Notes: generated by a model not told the origin, from the sequence alone. DNA of 64,000 nucleotides from Rheinheimera lutimaris (GCF_013283795.1 NZ_JABSOD010000004.1:62001-126000); one strand, 5' to 3'. Positions 19,874 through 30,048 are shown, counted from the first letter of the stretch. Program-made: numbers and translations.

Positions 19874-21062
19874 GCAAAATGTCCGCCGGATTAATGCTCA
19901 CAGCCCGCCTGGCCGGATACCATACCGCCAATACGGTTAGTGCAATGGCACTGAGCAAAATAAACAAAAGTTGATCAAACTGAATATCTATCGGTAGCAC
20001 GATACCGGGCGCCAGCTGTAAGCCCAGCAAAGCTAACAACGGGTTTAACTGCCAACACAGTAATACGCCGGCCAAAACACCACCGGCAGCGCCGGCCACC
20101 CCATTACTTAAGCCCTGCACTGCAAACACGTTAAACAGCTGGTTGTCGCTCATCCCCAGCGTTTTTAAGATGGCAATTTCAGCCTGCTTGTCGGTCACCA
20201 TCATTACCAGAGCTGACACAATATTAAATGCCGCTACCGCGACTATCAGCAATAACATCAGCCACATCATGGCCTTTTCCATCGCCACTGCAGCAAATAA
20301 CTTGCCATGGCTTTGACGCCAATCCTGTACCTGCAAACTGCTGTCGACAGCTAATTGTTGAGCAAACTGCGGCGCAGCAAAAGGCTCCGCCAGAGTTATC
20401 CGCCATTGCTGTTGCTGTGACCCGGTACTGAGTAGGCGGTTTAAATCATCCAGCGCTGTTACCGCTATTAATTTATCGACATCAGAGCCGCTGTCTAAGA
20501 TACCGCTGACGGTAAACAAGCGCTGCCGCGGTACCCAGCCCATCGGCGTGTAGCTGCCGGCTTGCGGCAACATAAAGCGCAACTTGTCGCCAACTGACAC
20601 TTCCAGTTGCTCGGCCAGGCCACGGCCCAGCACCACTGCATAGCGCTGCGAGGCAAACTGCTGCCAGCTACCGACAATTAACGCCTGCTGCATAAAGGCC
20701 GGCAACGCATCCATGGTAACCCCTTGCAGCAACACGCCGGTTAACTGTCTGGGGGATTGCACCAACGCTTCCGTTTGCAAAAACGGGCTGACTTGCAACA
20801 CACCAGGCTGCTGCAACACGCTGTGCTGCCAAGCATCCGCATGCTCAGCTGAGGTGGTGACAAGCAAATGCGGGATCACACCCAAAATCCGCTTTTTCAG
20901 TTCGCCTTCAAAGCCATTCATTACTGAGCTGACAATAGTCAATGCCATTACGCCGAGAAAAATCCCGGCCACAGAAAACAGCGTAATAAAGGAAATAAAG
21001 GCATTACCCTTGCGGCTTTGACTATAGCGTAAGCCGATAAATAAGCTGACTGGTAACTGCAT
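19863..21062 (-). CDS. lolC: Lipoprotein-releasing ABC transporter permease LolC
   Basis: This is the first permease of LolCDE. The ATG at 21062 gives 399 aa starting [20 protein letters not shown], the conserved LolC/LolE N-terminus; a longer in-frame start at 21137 lacks family similarity. It has a membrane helix at [27 protein letters not shown], a periplasmic domain and the C-terminal FtsX helices. It overlaps lolD by 11 bp and is divergent from the PilZ gene. Confidence 0.92.
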   Translation of the reverse strand: MQLPVSLFIGLRYSQSRKGNAFISFITLFSVAGIFLGVMALTIVSSVMNGFEGELKKRILGVIPHLLVTTSAEHADAWQHSVLQQPGVLQVSPFLQTEALVQSPRQLTGVLLQGVTMDALPAFMQQALIVGSWQQFASQRYAVVLGRGLAEQLEVSVGDKLRFMLPQAGSYTPMGWVPRQRLFTVSGILDSGSDVDKLIAVTALDDLNRLLSTGSQQQQWRITLAEPFAAPQFAQQLAVDSSLQVQDWRQSHGKLFAAVAMEKAMMWLMLLLIVAVAAFNIVSALVMMVTDKQAEIAILKTLGMSDNQLFNVFAVQGLSNGVAGAAGGVLAGVLLCWQLNPLLALLGLQLAPGIVLPIDIQFDQLLFILLSAIALTVLAVWYPARRAVSINPADILRDE

Positions 21063-21158
21063 CCTAATCTTCAGGACAAGACCTGCTTTAGATGGTAAAG
21101 TGGCGACGATGATAGAGATTATTGTTTGTCGTGACAAGCAGCTTGCAAAGGTAACACC

Positions 21159-21770
21159 ATGAGTGAGTTAACAGTACAGCAGTTGGCAGATGCCTATCAG
21201 GATTATTTCAGCGTTGAACATGGTATCAGTATTAACGTTAAGCCGGTTGCCGGGCCTTTGCCGGACCAGACCAGCCTGGCTGCAGCCATACCACCGGCAT
21301 TTTTACTGGCGTCTGACGCCGGTAGCCTGAATACATCAGTGCTGCGTTCATTACACCGGCTGGGTGATATGGCAGAAGAATTAGCCAACTACCTGCAACA
21401 ACAAGCACGAAAAATCGATTTACTGCTGCACTACGTACTACGCCAGCAAGATGATGCCACGCAGCGTTTTGTCAGCCAAAGTTACGGCGGCAGCGGTTGC
21501 TGCTATCTGGCCGATGCACCGTTAGATACATTACAAATAGTTGAATTAAAACTATTTTTAGATAATAACGATGGTGCGGTTTTTTGTTACGGCCAGGTAT
21601 TACACTGTGAGCCACAGGCAGAAAAATGGCAGATAAAGGTTGTATTTGCCTGCATCAGAGACGAAGATCGCGAGTTGATTGTGCGCGCCAGCCTGCATCA
21701 GCAATCCAGATTGTTGAAACAAAAAGCAGAGCAAAAAGCCGGGCAGCGGCAAAATAATATGCCGTCGTAA
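21159..21770 (+). CDS. PilZ domain protein
   Basis: This 203 aa protein has a mostly helical N-terminal part (about residues 1-105) and a C-terminal PilZ-like beta barrel ending before a basic Gln/Lys tail. Related PilZ genes sit between lolC and mfd in other Alteromonadales. The canonical c-di-GMP motif (RxxxR then D/NxSxxG) is not clear: only QRFVSQSYGGSGCCYL is seen near the expected place. Binding of the second messenger is therefore uncertain. Confidence 0.7.
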   Translation: MSELTVQQLADAYQDYFSVEHGISINVKPVAGPLPDQTSLAAAIPPAFLLASDAGSLNTSVLRSLHRLGDMAEELANYLQQQARKIDLLLHYVLRQQDDATQRFVSQSYGGSGCCYLADAPLDTLQIVELKLFLDNNDGAVFCYGQVLHCEPQAEKWQIKVVFACIRDEDRELIVRASLHQQSRLLKQKAEQKAGQRQNNMPS

Positions 21771-21815
21771 ACCGGCTGGCGGTATTCAAGCGTTATTAAG
21801 GGTTTGTCGTTTTAC

Positions 21816-24800
21816 ATGGATCTGATTTCCTCATTACCACAGCTTAAACAACCTGCCGACCAGTTGCATTGGGGCAATTTGCAGGGTGCAGCCCTGCCCT
21901 TAGCCATTGCGCAGTTATTGCAGCAACAAGCCGCGCTGTATCTTTTACTTGTACCCGATACGCCGACAGCTCTGCGTTTAGAGCAAGAGTTAAGCGTGTT
22001 TTATCAAAGCGACGATTGCCCGCTGCTTACCTTGCCGGATTGGGAAACCTTACCGTATGATGTGTTTTCACCGCACCAGGATATTATTTCCCAACGCTTA
22101 AAAACGCTGTATCAGCTACCACGGCTGAAACAGGGCCTGGTCATTGTGCCGGTCAGCACGCTGTTGCTGCGGATCTGTCACCGTGATTATCTGGAGCAAA
22201 ATAGTTTTCTGATCAAAAAAGGCCAACAGGTCGATTTAGCGGCATTAAAACGTCAGTTAACCGCCGTAGGTTACCGCAGCGTTGACCAGGTAATGGAGCA
22301 CGGCGAGTTTTCTGCCCGCGGTTCCATTTTAGATCTGTACCCTATGGGGGCGACCACGCCTTACCGTATCGACTTTTTTGATAATGACGTCGACGGTATC
22401 CGTACCTTTGACCCCGACAACCAACGCAGTTTGGCACAAGTCAGTTATATCGAACTGCTGCCGGCACACGAATTTCCCACCGACAAAGCAGCTATTGAGC
22501 GTTTTCGCATGGCCTACCGCGAACGCTTTGCCGCCCGTAACGAGAAAGAATCGCTGTACCAGCAAGTTAGTCAGGGCGTATTGCCGGCCGGCATCGAATA
22601 CTATCTGCCGCTGTTTACCGAAAAAACCGCCACCTTATTTGATTACTTACCGGCGGACAGTCGCTGCCTGTTGCTGGGCGATATTGAACACAGCGCAGAT
22701 AAATTCTGGCTGGAATTAAAACGTCGCTTTGACGACAGAGCCATTGATCTGCTAAGGCCCATTTTACCGCCGGCAGAGCTGTATTTGCCGGTTGACCAGC
22801 TGTTTGCACGGTTAAAGCACTATGGCCGTATTCGCTTAAGCCAGGCACAGTTGCCGGCAAAGGCCGGCAACTGCAATGCTGACTTAGCCACATTGCCGGA
22901 TTTAAGCGTAAATCATCAGCTGAAAAATCCGCTGCAAGCGCTGCAACAATTTATTTTGCAGTTAAAGCAACAACAGGGCCGCGCGCTGTTCTTTGTGGAA
23001 AGCGAAGGCCGGCGCGAAAGTCTGCTGCAGTTGCTGCACAAAGCCGGTATACACATTTCCCAGTTTGATGATCTGCACGCTTTTAATCAAAGCGCAGACG
23101 ACCTGGGTATAGTGGTAGGTGCATTAGAGCAAGGCGCCTTTATTCAGCAACCGGCTAAGCTGGCGCTGATCAGCGAAAATGAACTGTTCGGCCAGAAAAT
23201 AAGCCAGCGCCGGCGGCGTAAACGCAGCCAGCAGGTGTCATCAGAAACCGTGATCCGCAACCTGGCCGAGCTGAATATCGGCCAGCCGGTGGTACATTTA
23301 CAACACGGTATCGGCCGTTACCAGGGGTTGCAGTTGCTGGATGCCGGCGGTATCAGCGCCGAGTTTGTGACCATTGAATACGCCGGTGGCAGCAAATTGT
23401 ATGTGCCGGTTACTTCACTGCATCTGCTTAGCCGCTACAGTGGTAATGATGCAGAGCATGCACCGCTGCATAAGTTGGGTAACGACAGCTGGGAGAAGTC
23501 GCGCCGTAAAGCCGCTGAAAGAGTGCGTGATGTTGCCGCAGAACTGCTGGATGTCTATGCTCAGCGCGCTGCACATAAAGGCTATGCCTTTGCTCTGGAT
23601 GAAAGCCAGTATCTGGCCTTTGCCGACAGCTTTCCGTTTGAAGAAACCGCCGATCAGCAAGACGCTATCGACGCAGTATTGCGCGATATGCAAAGCCCGC
23701 AACCAATGGACCGGCTGGTTTGCGGCGATGTTGGCTTTGGTAAAACCGAAGTTGCTATGCGCGCGGCCTTTGTTGCGGTAAACGACGGCAAACAAGTGGC
23801 AATACTGGTACCCACCACCCTGTTGGCGCAGCAGCATTTTGAAAACTTTAAAGACCGTTTCGCCAACTGGCCGGTGCGGGTCGAGGTGCTGTCGCGCTTT
23901 ATCAGCCCGAAACAACAAAAAGCTATTTTGGTGGACGTGCAAAACGGCAAGGTCGATATTCTCATCGGCACACATAAGTTACTGCAGGACGATATCAAAC
24001 TGCAGGATTTGGGCCTGCTGATTGTCGATGAAGAACATCGCTTTGGCGTGCGGCAAAAAGAAAAGATTAAAGCCCTGCGTGCCAATATCGATATTTTAAC
24101 CCTTACTGCCACCCCGATACCGCGTACGCTGAATATGTCGATGTCCGGTATGCGCGATTTATCTATTATTGCGACACCACCGGCGCGGCGCTTAGCGGTA
24201 AAAACCTTCGTCCGCGAATACGAAAACGGCCTGATCCGTGAAGCCGTAATGCGCGAGATATTGCGCGGCGGCCAGGTATATTTCCTGCACAACGATGTCG
24301 CAACGATTGAAAAAGCCGCGGCCGATTTAGCCGAATTGTTACCCGAAGCACTGATTGCTATAGCACACGGCCAGATGCGCGAGCGTGAGCTTGAGCAAAT
24401 TATGTCCGACTTTTACCATCAGCGTTTTAATTTGCTGTTGTGTTCTACCATTATTGAAACCGGTATCGACGTACCGACCGCTAACACCATCGTTATTAAC
24501 CGTGCCGATAACTTCGGCCTGGCGCAATTACACCAACTGCGAGGTCGCGTCGGACGATCGCACCACCAGGCTTATGCTTACCTGTTAACACCACCACCAA
24601 AGCGGCTGACCAAAGATGCGCAAAAGCGGCTGGAAGCAATTGCCAGTTTGGAAGATTTAGGTGCTGGTTTCGCTTTAGCCACGCACGATTTAGAGATCCG
24701 TGGTGCCGGCGAGTTATTGGGTGACGAGCAAAGCGGTCAGATTGAATCGGTTGGCTTTAGCTTATATATGGATATGCTGGAACAGGCAGTACAGGCGCTA

Positions 24801-25292
24801 AAAAACGGCCGCGAGCCCAGCCTGGATGCTATGCTGAGCCAGCAAACAGAAATGGAGCTACGCATCCCGGCATTACTGCCCGACAGCTATATTCCGGATG
24901 TTAATTTGCGCTTATCCTGTTATAAAAAGCTGGCTTCTGCTCAAAGCAGCGACGAGTTGGATGAAGTACAGGTAGAATTGATCGACCGCTTTGGTTTACT
25001 GCCTGATGCGGCAAAAAATCTGGTGGCACTGTCTGAGTTTAAACTACAAGCCCAGGCGCTTGGTATTCGCCGCATTGAAGCCAACAGTAAAGGCGGTGTG
25101 GTAGAGTTCAGTGAAAAAACCGCGGTTTCGCCAGGCTACATTATTGAACTGATCCAGAAACAATCACGGGTATTTAAACTCGAAGGTGGGCAAAAGCTGC
25201 GTTTCAGTATCGTGTCAAACGACGGTGCCGAACGCCTGAGCCTTATCGCCAACATGTTAGCTGACTTTGCCCGACATAAGGTAGAAAGATGA
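21816..25292 (+). CDS. mfd: Transcription-repair coupling factor
   Basis: Mfd removes RNA polymerase stalled at lesions and recruits UvrA. The 1158 aa protein has the UvrB-like N-terminal module, the RNA polymerase interaction domain (PVVHLQHGIGRYQGL), then a RecG-like helicase with GDVGFGKTEVAMRAAF, DEEHRFG, LTATPIPRTLN and the motif VI Arg finger in LHQLRGRVGRS, plus a TRCF C-terminal domain. I prefer the ATG at 21816; a TTG at 21804 lies only 1 nt from AAGGG. It overlaps csiV by 4 bp. Confidence 0.96.
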   Translation: MDLISSLPQLKQPADQLHWGNLQGAALPLAIAQLLQQQAALYLLLVPDTPTALRLEQELSVFYQSDDCPLLTLPDWETLPYDVFSPHQDIISQRLKTLYQLPRLKQGLVIVPVSTLLLRICHRDYLEQNSFLIKKGQQVDLAALKRQLTAVGYRSVDQVMEHGEFSARGSILDLYPMGATTPYRIDFFDNDVDGIRTFDPDNQRSLAQVSYIELLPAHEFPTDKAAIERFRMAYRERFAARNEKESLYQQVSQGVLPAGIEYYLPLFTEKTATLFDYLPADSRCLLLGDIEHSADKFWLELKRRFDDRAIDLLRPILPPAELYLPVDQLFARLKHYGRIRLSQAQLPAKAGNCNADLATLPDLSVNHQLKNPLQALQQFILQLKQQQGRALFFVESEGRRESLLQLLHKAGIHISQFDDLHAFNQSADDLGIVVGALEQGAFIQQPAKLALISENELFGQKISQRRRRKRSQQVSSETVIRNLAELNIGQPVVHLQHGIGRYQGLQLLDAGGISAEFVTIEYAGGSKLYVPVTSLHLLSRYSGNDAEHAPLHKLGNDSWEKSRRKAAERVRDVAAELLDVYAQRAAHKGYAFALDESQYLAFADSFPFEETADQQDAIDAVLRDMQSPQPMDRLVCGDVGFGKTEVAMRAAFVAVNDGKQVAILVPTTLLAQQHFENFKDRFANWPVRVEVLSRFISPKQQKAILVDVQNGKVDILIGTHKLLQDDIKLQDLGLLIVDEEHRFGVRQKEKIKALRANIDILTLTATPIPRTLNMSMSGMRDLSIIATPPARRLAVKTFVREYENGLIREAVMREILRGGQVYFLHNDVATIEKAAADLAELLPEALIAIAHGQMRERELEQIMSDFYHQRFNLLLCSTIIETGIDVPTANTIVINRADNFGLAQLHQLRGRVGRSHHQAYAYLLTPPPKRLTKDAQKRLEAIASLEDLGAGFALATHDLEIRGAGELLGDEQSGQIESVGFSLYMDMLEQAVQALKNGREPSLDAMLSQQTEMELRIPALLPDSYIPDVNLRLSCYKKLASAQSSDELDEVQVELIDRFGLLPDAAKNLVALSEFKLQAQALGIRRIEANSKGGVVEFSEKTAVSPGYIIELIQKQSRVFKLEGGQKLRFSIVSNDGAERLSLIANMLADFARHKVER

Positions 25293-26377
25293 GTAAGACC
25301 ATTAAATTCTGTTGCCTGGCGGCCCTGTTAAGCGCCCCATTACAAGCGCAGGAGCAGCGCTGGTTTGAAGTAGAAATGATTATCTTCAGCCAGACTCCGG
25401 GCAATGCATTGCAGGAACAATTTGATACCGGCGTCACACCGGTAAAACCGGGCCGCGCTTATGATTTGCTGACACCGCGCTATCAGCCGCAACTGAAAAA
25501 CTTGCTGGCGGAGTTACCGCTCTGCCCGCCAGCGCAGCGCTTTGCGGCAGAGTTACCACAACCGCAATTAGCAGAAAATTTGCGCTGTATTTTTGAACCT
25601 CAACCTTACGCCTGGCAACTATATAACCTGTTTGAACCGCGACTGACCATCAGTACGGTGCCGTATCCACAGCAAACTGAAGTGGAGGTAACCGGCAATA
25701 CAACTCATCAAAATGTGCCCTATCTGGCGGAGGCAGAAGCGCTGCAGCTGCGCGATATCGCGGCCAAAATTCAACGCCGGTCCGGCAGCACACTGCTGTT
25801 ACACACCAGTTGGCGTCAGGCGCCGGTAACTGAGCGGCGCGCTATTGCCAGCCGCTGGTTTGCCGGACAGAACTTTAGCCGCCAATTCGATTATTGGGGC
25901 CAACCACGCTTGCCGGCCGCAACGGACCAAGACATTCCGGCAACAGAAGCTGTTGACATGATGGCCATCAGCAAAGACAACCAACCCGGCAATGAACTGC
26001 TGAGTAATATAGAGCAATTGTTGCAACAATTAACAGCTAATGCTCAGTTGCCGGAACATGCGGCAGCACCGATAACCGCCGTATCAGAACAAAATACCGC
26101 GTTAGCCAGTTTACCGGATCAGGTTTGGCAGCTGGACGGCCTATTTAAACTGCATTTAGACCATTACTTATTTGTTAATACCGAGTTTAATTTGCGGCTA
26201 CCACAACAGGATAAGCTGCAGACTGTTTATGTACGGCAAAGCCGGCGGGTGATCAGTGGCGAAATTCATTATTTAGATCATCCTTATCTGGGCATAGTGT
26301 TACAAATCCGTCGCTTTGAACCACCGCAAGAGGAAGATATTGAACAAGACCCTGCAGCTAACTTGCTAACAAATTGA
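25289..26377 (+). CDS. csiV: CsiV-family periplasmic protein
   Basis: CsiV of Vibrio cholerae is a peptidoglycan-binding partner of PBP1A and LpoA, and its gene also lies next to mfd. This 362 aa protein has a Sec signal peptide (KTIKFCCLAALLSAPLQAQEQ), then WFEVEMIIFSQ, and the typical ending LFKLHLDHYLFVNTEFNLRLP with SGEIHYLDHPYLGIVLQIRRFE. It overlaps mfd by the ATGA. The assignment rests on the C-terminal signature and synteny; the central region is poorly conserved. Confidence 0.85.
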   Translation: MSKTIKFCCLAALLSAPLQAQEQRWFEVEMIIFSQTPGNALQEQFDTGVTPVKPGRAYDLLTPRYQPQLKNLLAELPLCPPAQRFAAELPQPQLAENLRCIFEPQPYAWQLYNLFEPRLTISTVPYPQQTEVEVTGNTTHQNVPYLAEAEALQLRDIAAKIQRRSGSTLLLHTSWRQAPVTERRAIASRWFAGQNFSRQFDYWGQPRLPAATDQDIPATEAVDMMAISKDNQPGNELLSNIEQLLQQLTANAQLPEHAAAPITAVSEQNTALASLPDQVWQLDGLFKLHLDHYLFVNTEFNLRLPQQDKLQTVYVRQSRRVISGEIHYLDHPYLGIVLQIRRFEPPQEEDIEQDPAANLLTN

Positions 26378-26520
26378 TAATTTTTCGGAAAAAGTATTGC
26401 TAATGCTGTATTAAGTGCCTAAGATCCTGCGGTCTTTACATTTTTATACAAAACTGTACGGGTAACCAACATGTTATTTTCTTATATTACCTATACCGTA
26501 GCAGAGCATCACTGACGATT

Positions 26521-26802
26521 ATGAATGAGCTGAATCCAATGCCGGAATTTACGCCGAAACAGTACCTGCTGTTGTTGGTGTTATTAATACTGGCCACCAG
26601 TTGCAGCCCGTTGCTGAATTGGTTGTTTCCTGCGCTGGCAGGCTCAGCATTGCTGACATTTTTACCGCCATTACTCGGTTTATATCAGTTGCTGTTGTTG
26701 TTTCGTAGCTTAGGCATTATTCATTTGCCAAGCGTAGCCTGCTATTCGGCTATCCTTGCGCCCCTATCCGTTTTGAGTTTTTATCAGTTTATCCTGCAAT
26801 AA
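26521..26802 (+). CDS. Small membrane protein of unknown function
   Basis: This 93 aa reading frame encodes three hydrophobic segments (KQYLLLLVLLILATSCSPLLNW, LLTFLPPLLGLYQLLLLF and a C-terminal one). I do not recognise a family. An internal Met (MPEFTPKQ) is an alternative start, and no strong ribosome site is seen for either. It sits alone between csiV and ylqF on the same strand. The membrane character and placement favour a real gene, but the evidence is modest. Confidence 0.5.
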   Translation: MNELNPMPEFTPKQYLLLLVLLILATSCSPLLNWLFPALAGSALLTFLPPLLGLYQLLLLFRSLGIIHLPSVACYSAILAPLSVLSFYQFILQ

Positions 26803-26922
26803 CCCACTCTCTTGCCGTTTTTACGTTATTATATCGCCAACAACGCCCTGATAGCCCGTCCACTGTAATACAGCTGCACCGGCTGTTACTGTCATTTTAT
26901 TATCGTTAAGGTTTAGCAACGG

Positions 26923-27858
26923 ATGTCGATTAACTGGTTTCCGGGCCATATGCACAAAGCCCGCAAAGAAATTGCAGAAGTAATGCCGCAGGTTGATATT
27001 ATTATCGAAATGCTGGATGCCCGTATTCCGTTTTCCAGCGAAAACCCGCTGGTGCCGCAGCTGCGGGGCAATACGCCCTGCATTAAAGTATTAAACAAAG
27101 CCGACCTGGCCGACCCGGTATTAACACAACGCTGGGTTGAGCATTTTGATGCCCAGTCCGGGGTAAAAGCTATGCCAATCAGCCAACAAAATCCCGAGCA
27201 AATTCGTGCCTTGCTGCAGCTTTGCAACGATATGTTGCCTGAGCGTAATCTGGAGATCCGCGGCGCCCGCGCCATGATTATGGGTATCCCTAATGTCGGC
27301 AAATCCACACTGATTAATACCCTGGCCGGCAGAACTATCGCAAAAACCGGCAATGAAGCCGGTGTGACCAAGATGCAGCAGCGCATTAAATTGGATAACA
27401 ACGTGATCCTGACCGATACCCCGGGCTTTCTCTGGCCGAAACTCAGCCCGCCTACCTGTGGCTATCGGCTGGCGGTTACCGGCGCGATTAAAGATACAGT
27501 GTTTGACTATGCTGATATCGCCATGTTTGCCGCAGATTATCTGCTGCAGCGTTATCCGCAAGCGGTAATGCAACGCTTTGGCTTAACTGAGCAACCAGAG
27601 AACGACCTGGCGTTAATGGATGCTATAGGCATCAAGCGCGGCGCTATGCGCAAAGGTGGTATCGTCGATCTGGAAAAAGCAGGCAGTATTTTGATCACCG
27701 AGCTGCGCGCCGGCAACCTGGGCCCTATTACCCTGGAAACCCCGGAAATGGTAAGCCAGGAGCAAATAGACGCCAAAGCCGAAGAAGGCGCTAAAGCGAA
27801 AGAAAAAGCCGAACGTGAAGCCGAACGCAAACGTAAAGCACAGCGTAAATACCGCTAA
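26923..27858 (+). CDS. ylqF: Ribosome biogenesis GTPase YlqF/RbgA
   Basis: This circularly permuted GTPase acts in late 50S subunit assembly in Firmicutes; the gammaproteobacterial role is less studied. In the 311 aa protein the motif order is G4 first (NKADLAD), then G1 GIPNVGKS, then G3 DTPGFLWP, which is the permuted arrangement. The N-terminus INWFPGHMHKARKEI is the YlqF signature. The C-terminus is a Lys/Glu/Arg-rich helix (EEGAKAKEKAEREAERKRKAQ). BLUF follows 11 bp later. Confidence 0.95.
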   Translation: MSINWFPGHMHKARKEIAEVMPQVDIIIEMLDARIPFSSENPLVPQLRGNTPCIKVLNKADLADPVLTQRWVEHFDAQSGVKAMPISQQNPEQIRALLQLCNDMLPERNLEIRGARAMIMGIPNVGKSTLINTLAGRTIAKTGNEAGVTKMQQRIKLDNNVILTDTPGFLWPKLSPPTCGYRLAVTGAIKDTVFDYADIAMFAADYLLQRYPQAVMQRFGLTEQPENDLALMDAIGIKRGAMRKGGIVDLEKAGSILITELRAGNLGPITLETPEMVSQEQIDAKAEEGAKAKEKAEREAERKRKAQRKYR

Positions 27859-27869
27859 CCGGAGTTCTT

Positions 27870-28286
27870 ATGACACAAACGGCATTGATGCAACTGGCTT
27901 ATATCAGCGACTGCCACAGCGGGACCACCCATGCCACAGTTGCCGGTATTCATCAGCAGGCAAAGCGCAACAATGCCGTAAATAAGGTGACAGGGGTTTT
28001 GCTAACCACCGACAAACACTTTATGCAATTACTGGAAGGCGAACCACAACAGGTCGAACAGACCTATCAGCGGATCCGGCAAGATGCGCGCCATAGCAAC
28101 GTACGGCTTATTTTCAGTCGCAGTATAGCGCAACGCCAATTTCCGAACTGGCATATGGGCCTGAAGCGGGTGTTGGATGAGGCAGAACACAGTGATTTGC
28201 AGGCTATTATCAGTATGTACGGCCAGCGTGAGCAGTTTTCTGCACAACAGGCCGACGCCATCAGCTTGTTATTTACCTCACTTTAA
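27870..28286 (+). CDS. BLUF-domain blue-light photoreceptor
   Basis: This 138 aa protein is essentially a single BLUF domain that binds FAD and senses blue light. Residues matching the AppA photocycle set are present at the right spacing: Tyr11, Asn35, Gln53, Trp94 and Met96 (for AppA Tyr21, Asn45, Gln63, Trp104, Met106). No output domain is attached, so it must act through a partner. It follows ylqF closely and faces the REC-TPR gene, which is a possible but unproven partner. Confidence 0.92.
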   Translation: MTQTALMQLAYISDCHSGTTHATVAGIHQQAKRNNAVNKVTGVLLTTDKHFMQLLEGEPQQVEQTYQRIRQDARHSNVRLIFSRSIAQRQFPNWHMGLKRVLDEAEHSDLQAIISMYGQREQFSAQQADAISLLFTSL

Positions 28287-28315
28287 ACGGCTAACATCGC
28301 GTATTGCGGATATTG

Positions 28316-29947
28316 TTACAGCACCGTCTGTAACTGCTGTTGGTATTCAGCAAATTTCTCTTTTTGCTCATCGTCCAACACGGCGTGCTGCAGCTGTTGC
28401 TGCAGATTTTTCGCCAGCGCGATATGGCCCTCGTCCAGCGGCTCCTGACCACGCAACGCCACCAAAACTTTTAAAATATTCAGCGCCACACTCATATTAT
28501 TAGGTGTTAATGAGAACGCCTGTTCTAATGAATTCAGTGCCGCATGAAATTTATTACGCTTAAAAAACTCCACCGCCATCCGGTTTAATTGCTGCGGGGT
28601 AAAATGCACCGCAGTGCGCTCTGCAGCTTCCTGTTCAATGTACTTACCTACCACCTGATTAGTCAGGCCGGTGCCGGTAATTTGCCGTTTAATCGCGTCC
28701 AGCAACGACACCGCATCCTCACGCCGTCCCAGTTCATGTAAGGCCTTTACTTTATCCAGGTTATCTTCTACAGAGGTGCCCGGGCGCAAGCTAACATGGT
28801 TATCTACTATGCCCTCCGCTTTGCTGCGCTCCTCCCGTGCGGTATGTAAGCGCGCCCGCACTACCAACAGCTGATCTTTAAGCTGCGCCGCCAGGGGTAA
28901 TTGCTTTTCCAGTTCGCTTAACAGTAAGTCAGACTGCCCCAACACTTTTACCGCATCGGCTTTTTCCAGCGTGGTAGCGTAATCTATACCGGCCCGCACC
29001 ACATTCAACCGCAGCAATGGCGAATCATGAATGGAGTTTTTTGCATGTTTAGCCATCGCGATAGTGGCTTGATATTGGCCGATATGATCATGGTTTAAGC
29101 GTGCTAAATCCAACAGGCGTTTATTACGCTCGATATTGCGCGGTGCCAATCGCGTAGCCTTTTTAATTTCTTCATAGGCTTGTTCATAATCTTGCTTACC
29201 TATGTAGTAATGCGCCAGCATATCGTAAGTGGCAAAGCGGGTATCGGTTTTATCGGTAAGTTGCTGTAGCAGCTCCTGAATTTCTGCCAGCTTATCTTGC
29301 TGTAATAACGCTTTGATATAGCCCAAATATGCCCAGGACAGCTTATGGCTCTTCAGTAAGGTATCGTAATATCCTGCAGCTTCCGCAAATTCACGTAAGT
29401 TCAGCAGGCATTCGCCTTTTAGCCGCTTCATTTGCAAGTGGTATTTACTCAGTGCGGGGTTTAACAAATGCCGTTCGGCAAAATAAATGGCTTTGCTGTA
29501 GTCCTGGCGGTCAATAGCCTGATACACATTAAACAAGGTACGTTTTATTTCTAACGTTAAAGGCAGTCGCGTTTGCACATGTTTACTGTTTAACGGTTTA
29601 ACCCAGAAATCATCCGGTTGCAGCTCAACAATACTGTTGACCAAATCTTCGCTGGTTTCTGCGCTGAGAAAAATCAGTACCGTGCATTTAGTGACATAAC
29701 GCTTAAACTTCAGTTCTTCCAGCAGGTGAAAGCCGTCTTTATCGCTTTTAACGTTAAAAGCACAAATAACCACATGAAACGAAGTTTGCTCACACAGCCG
29801 CAACGCATAATAGGAATTCTCGGCATATTTAATATTTACCACGCCAAGTTCAAGTAATGCCGACTTGATGACGTTTTGCACCAATACCTGATCATCAATA
29901 ATCAGTACATTTAATTTATCATAAGCGGTGAGTTCTTCTTGTTCCAT
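28316..29947 (-). CDS. Receiver-like domain plus TPR protein lacking the phosphoacceptor Asp
   Basis: The 543 aa protein has an N-terminal receiver domain (about residues 10-130) and a helical TPR region covering the rest. The acidic pair LIIDDQ and the conserved Lys in FWVKPL are kept. The acceptor site reads VVICAFNVKSDKDG, with Ala (codon at 29759-29761) where family members of the DYNLGxGxDG type have Asp. It is therefore probably phosphorylation-independent and works as a protein-interaction module. TPR units near 235-300 and 450-520 support scaffolding. The partner is unknown. Confidence 0.85.
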   Translation of the reverse strand: MEQEELTAYDKLNVLIIDDQVLVQNVIKSALLELGVVNIKYAENSYYALRLCEQTSFHVVICAFNVKSDKDGFHLLEELKFKRYVTKCTVLIFLSAETSEDLVNSIVELQPDDFWVKPLNSKHVQTRLPLTLEIKRTLFNVYQAIDRQDYSKAIYFAERHLLNPALSKYHLQMKRLKGECLLNLREFAEAAGYYDTLLKSHKLSWAYLGYIKALLQQDKLAEIQELLQQLTDKTDTRFATYDMLAHYYIGKQDYEQAYEEIKKATRLAPRNIERNKRLLDLARLNHDHIGQYQATIAMAKHAKNSIHDSPLLRLNVVRAGIDYATTLEKADAVKVLGQSDLLLSELEKQLPLAAQLKDQLLVVRARLHTAREERSKAEGIVDNHVSLRPGTSVEDNLDKVKALHELGRREDAVSLLDAIKRQITGTGLTNQVVGKYIEQEAAERTAVHFTPQQLNRMAVEFFKRNKFHAALNSLEQAFSLTPNNMSVALNILKVLVALRGQEPLDEGHIALAKNLQQQLQHAVLDDEQKEKFAEYQQQLQTVL

Positions 29948-30042
29948 CTGTCTACTTCACATCCCTGCGATAACGGCTATAAACGCGCTAAGGTTCATAT
30001 CAGTTATATTAGCAAGCGGCCATAAAAGCAATATAACGAAAA

Positions 30043-30048
30043 TATAAT
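30043..30048 (+). promoter_or_regulatory. Candidate -10 box before the DUF1993 gene
   Basis: A consensus TATAAT lies about 83 bp upstream of the DUF1993 ATG. No good -35 box is found at 16-18 bp, so this is only a weak promoter prediction. Confidence 0.25.

Noticed and set aside
23654..24292. Long open frame of 212 aa antisense to mfd
   Set aside because: It is a shadow of the mfd helicase region, low complexity in Ser/Cys/Arg, with no domain or ribosome site.
27121..27573. Open frame of 150 aa antisense to ylqF
   Set aside because: It lies inside the GTPase gene; the composition is that of an antisense frame.
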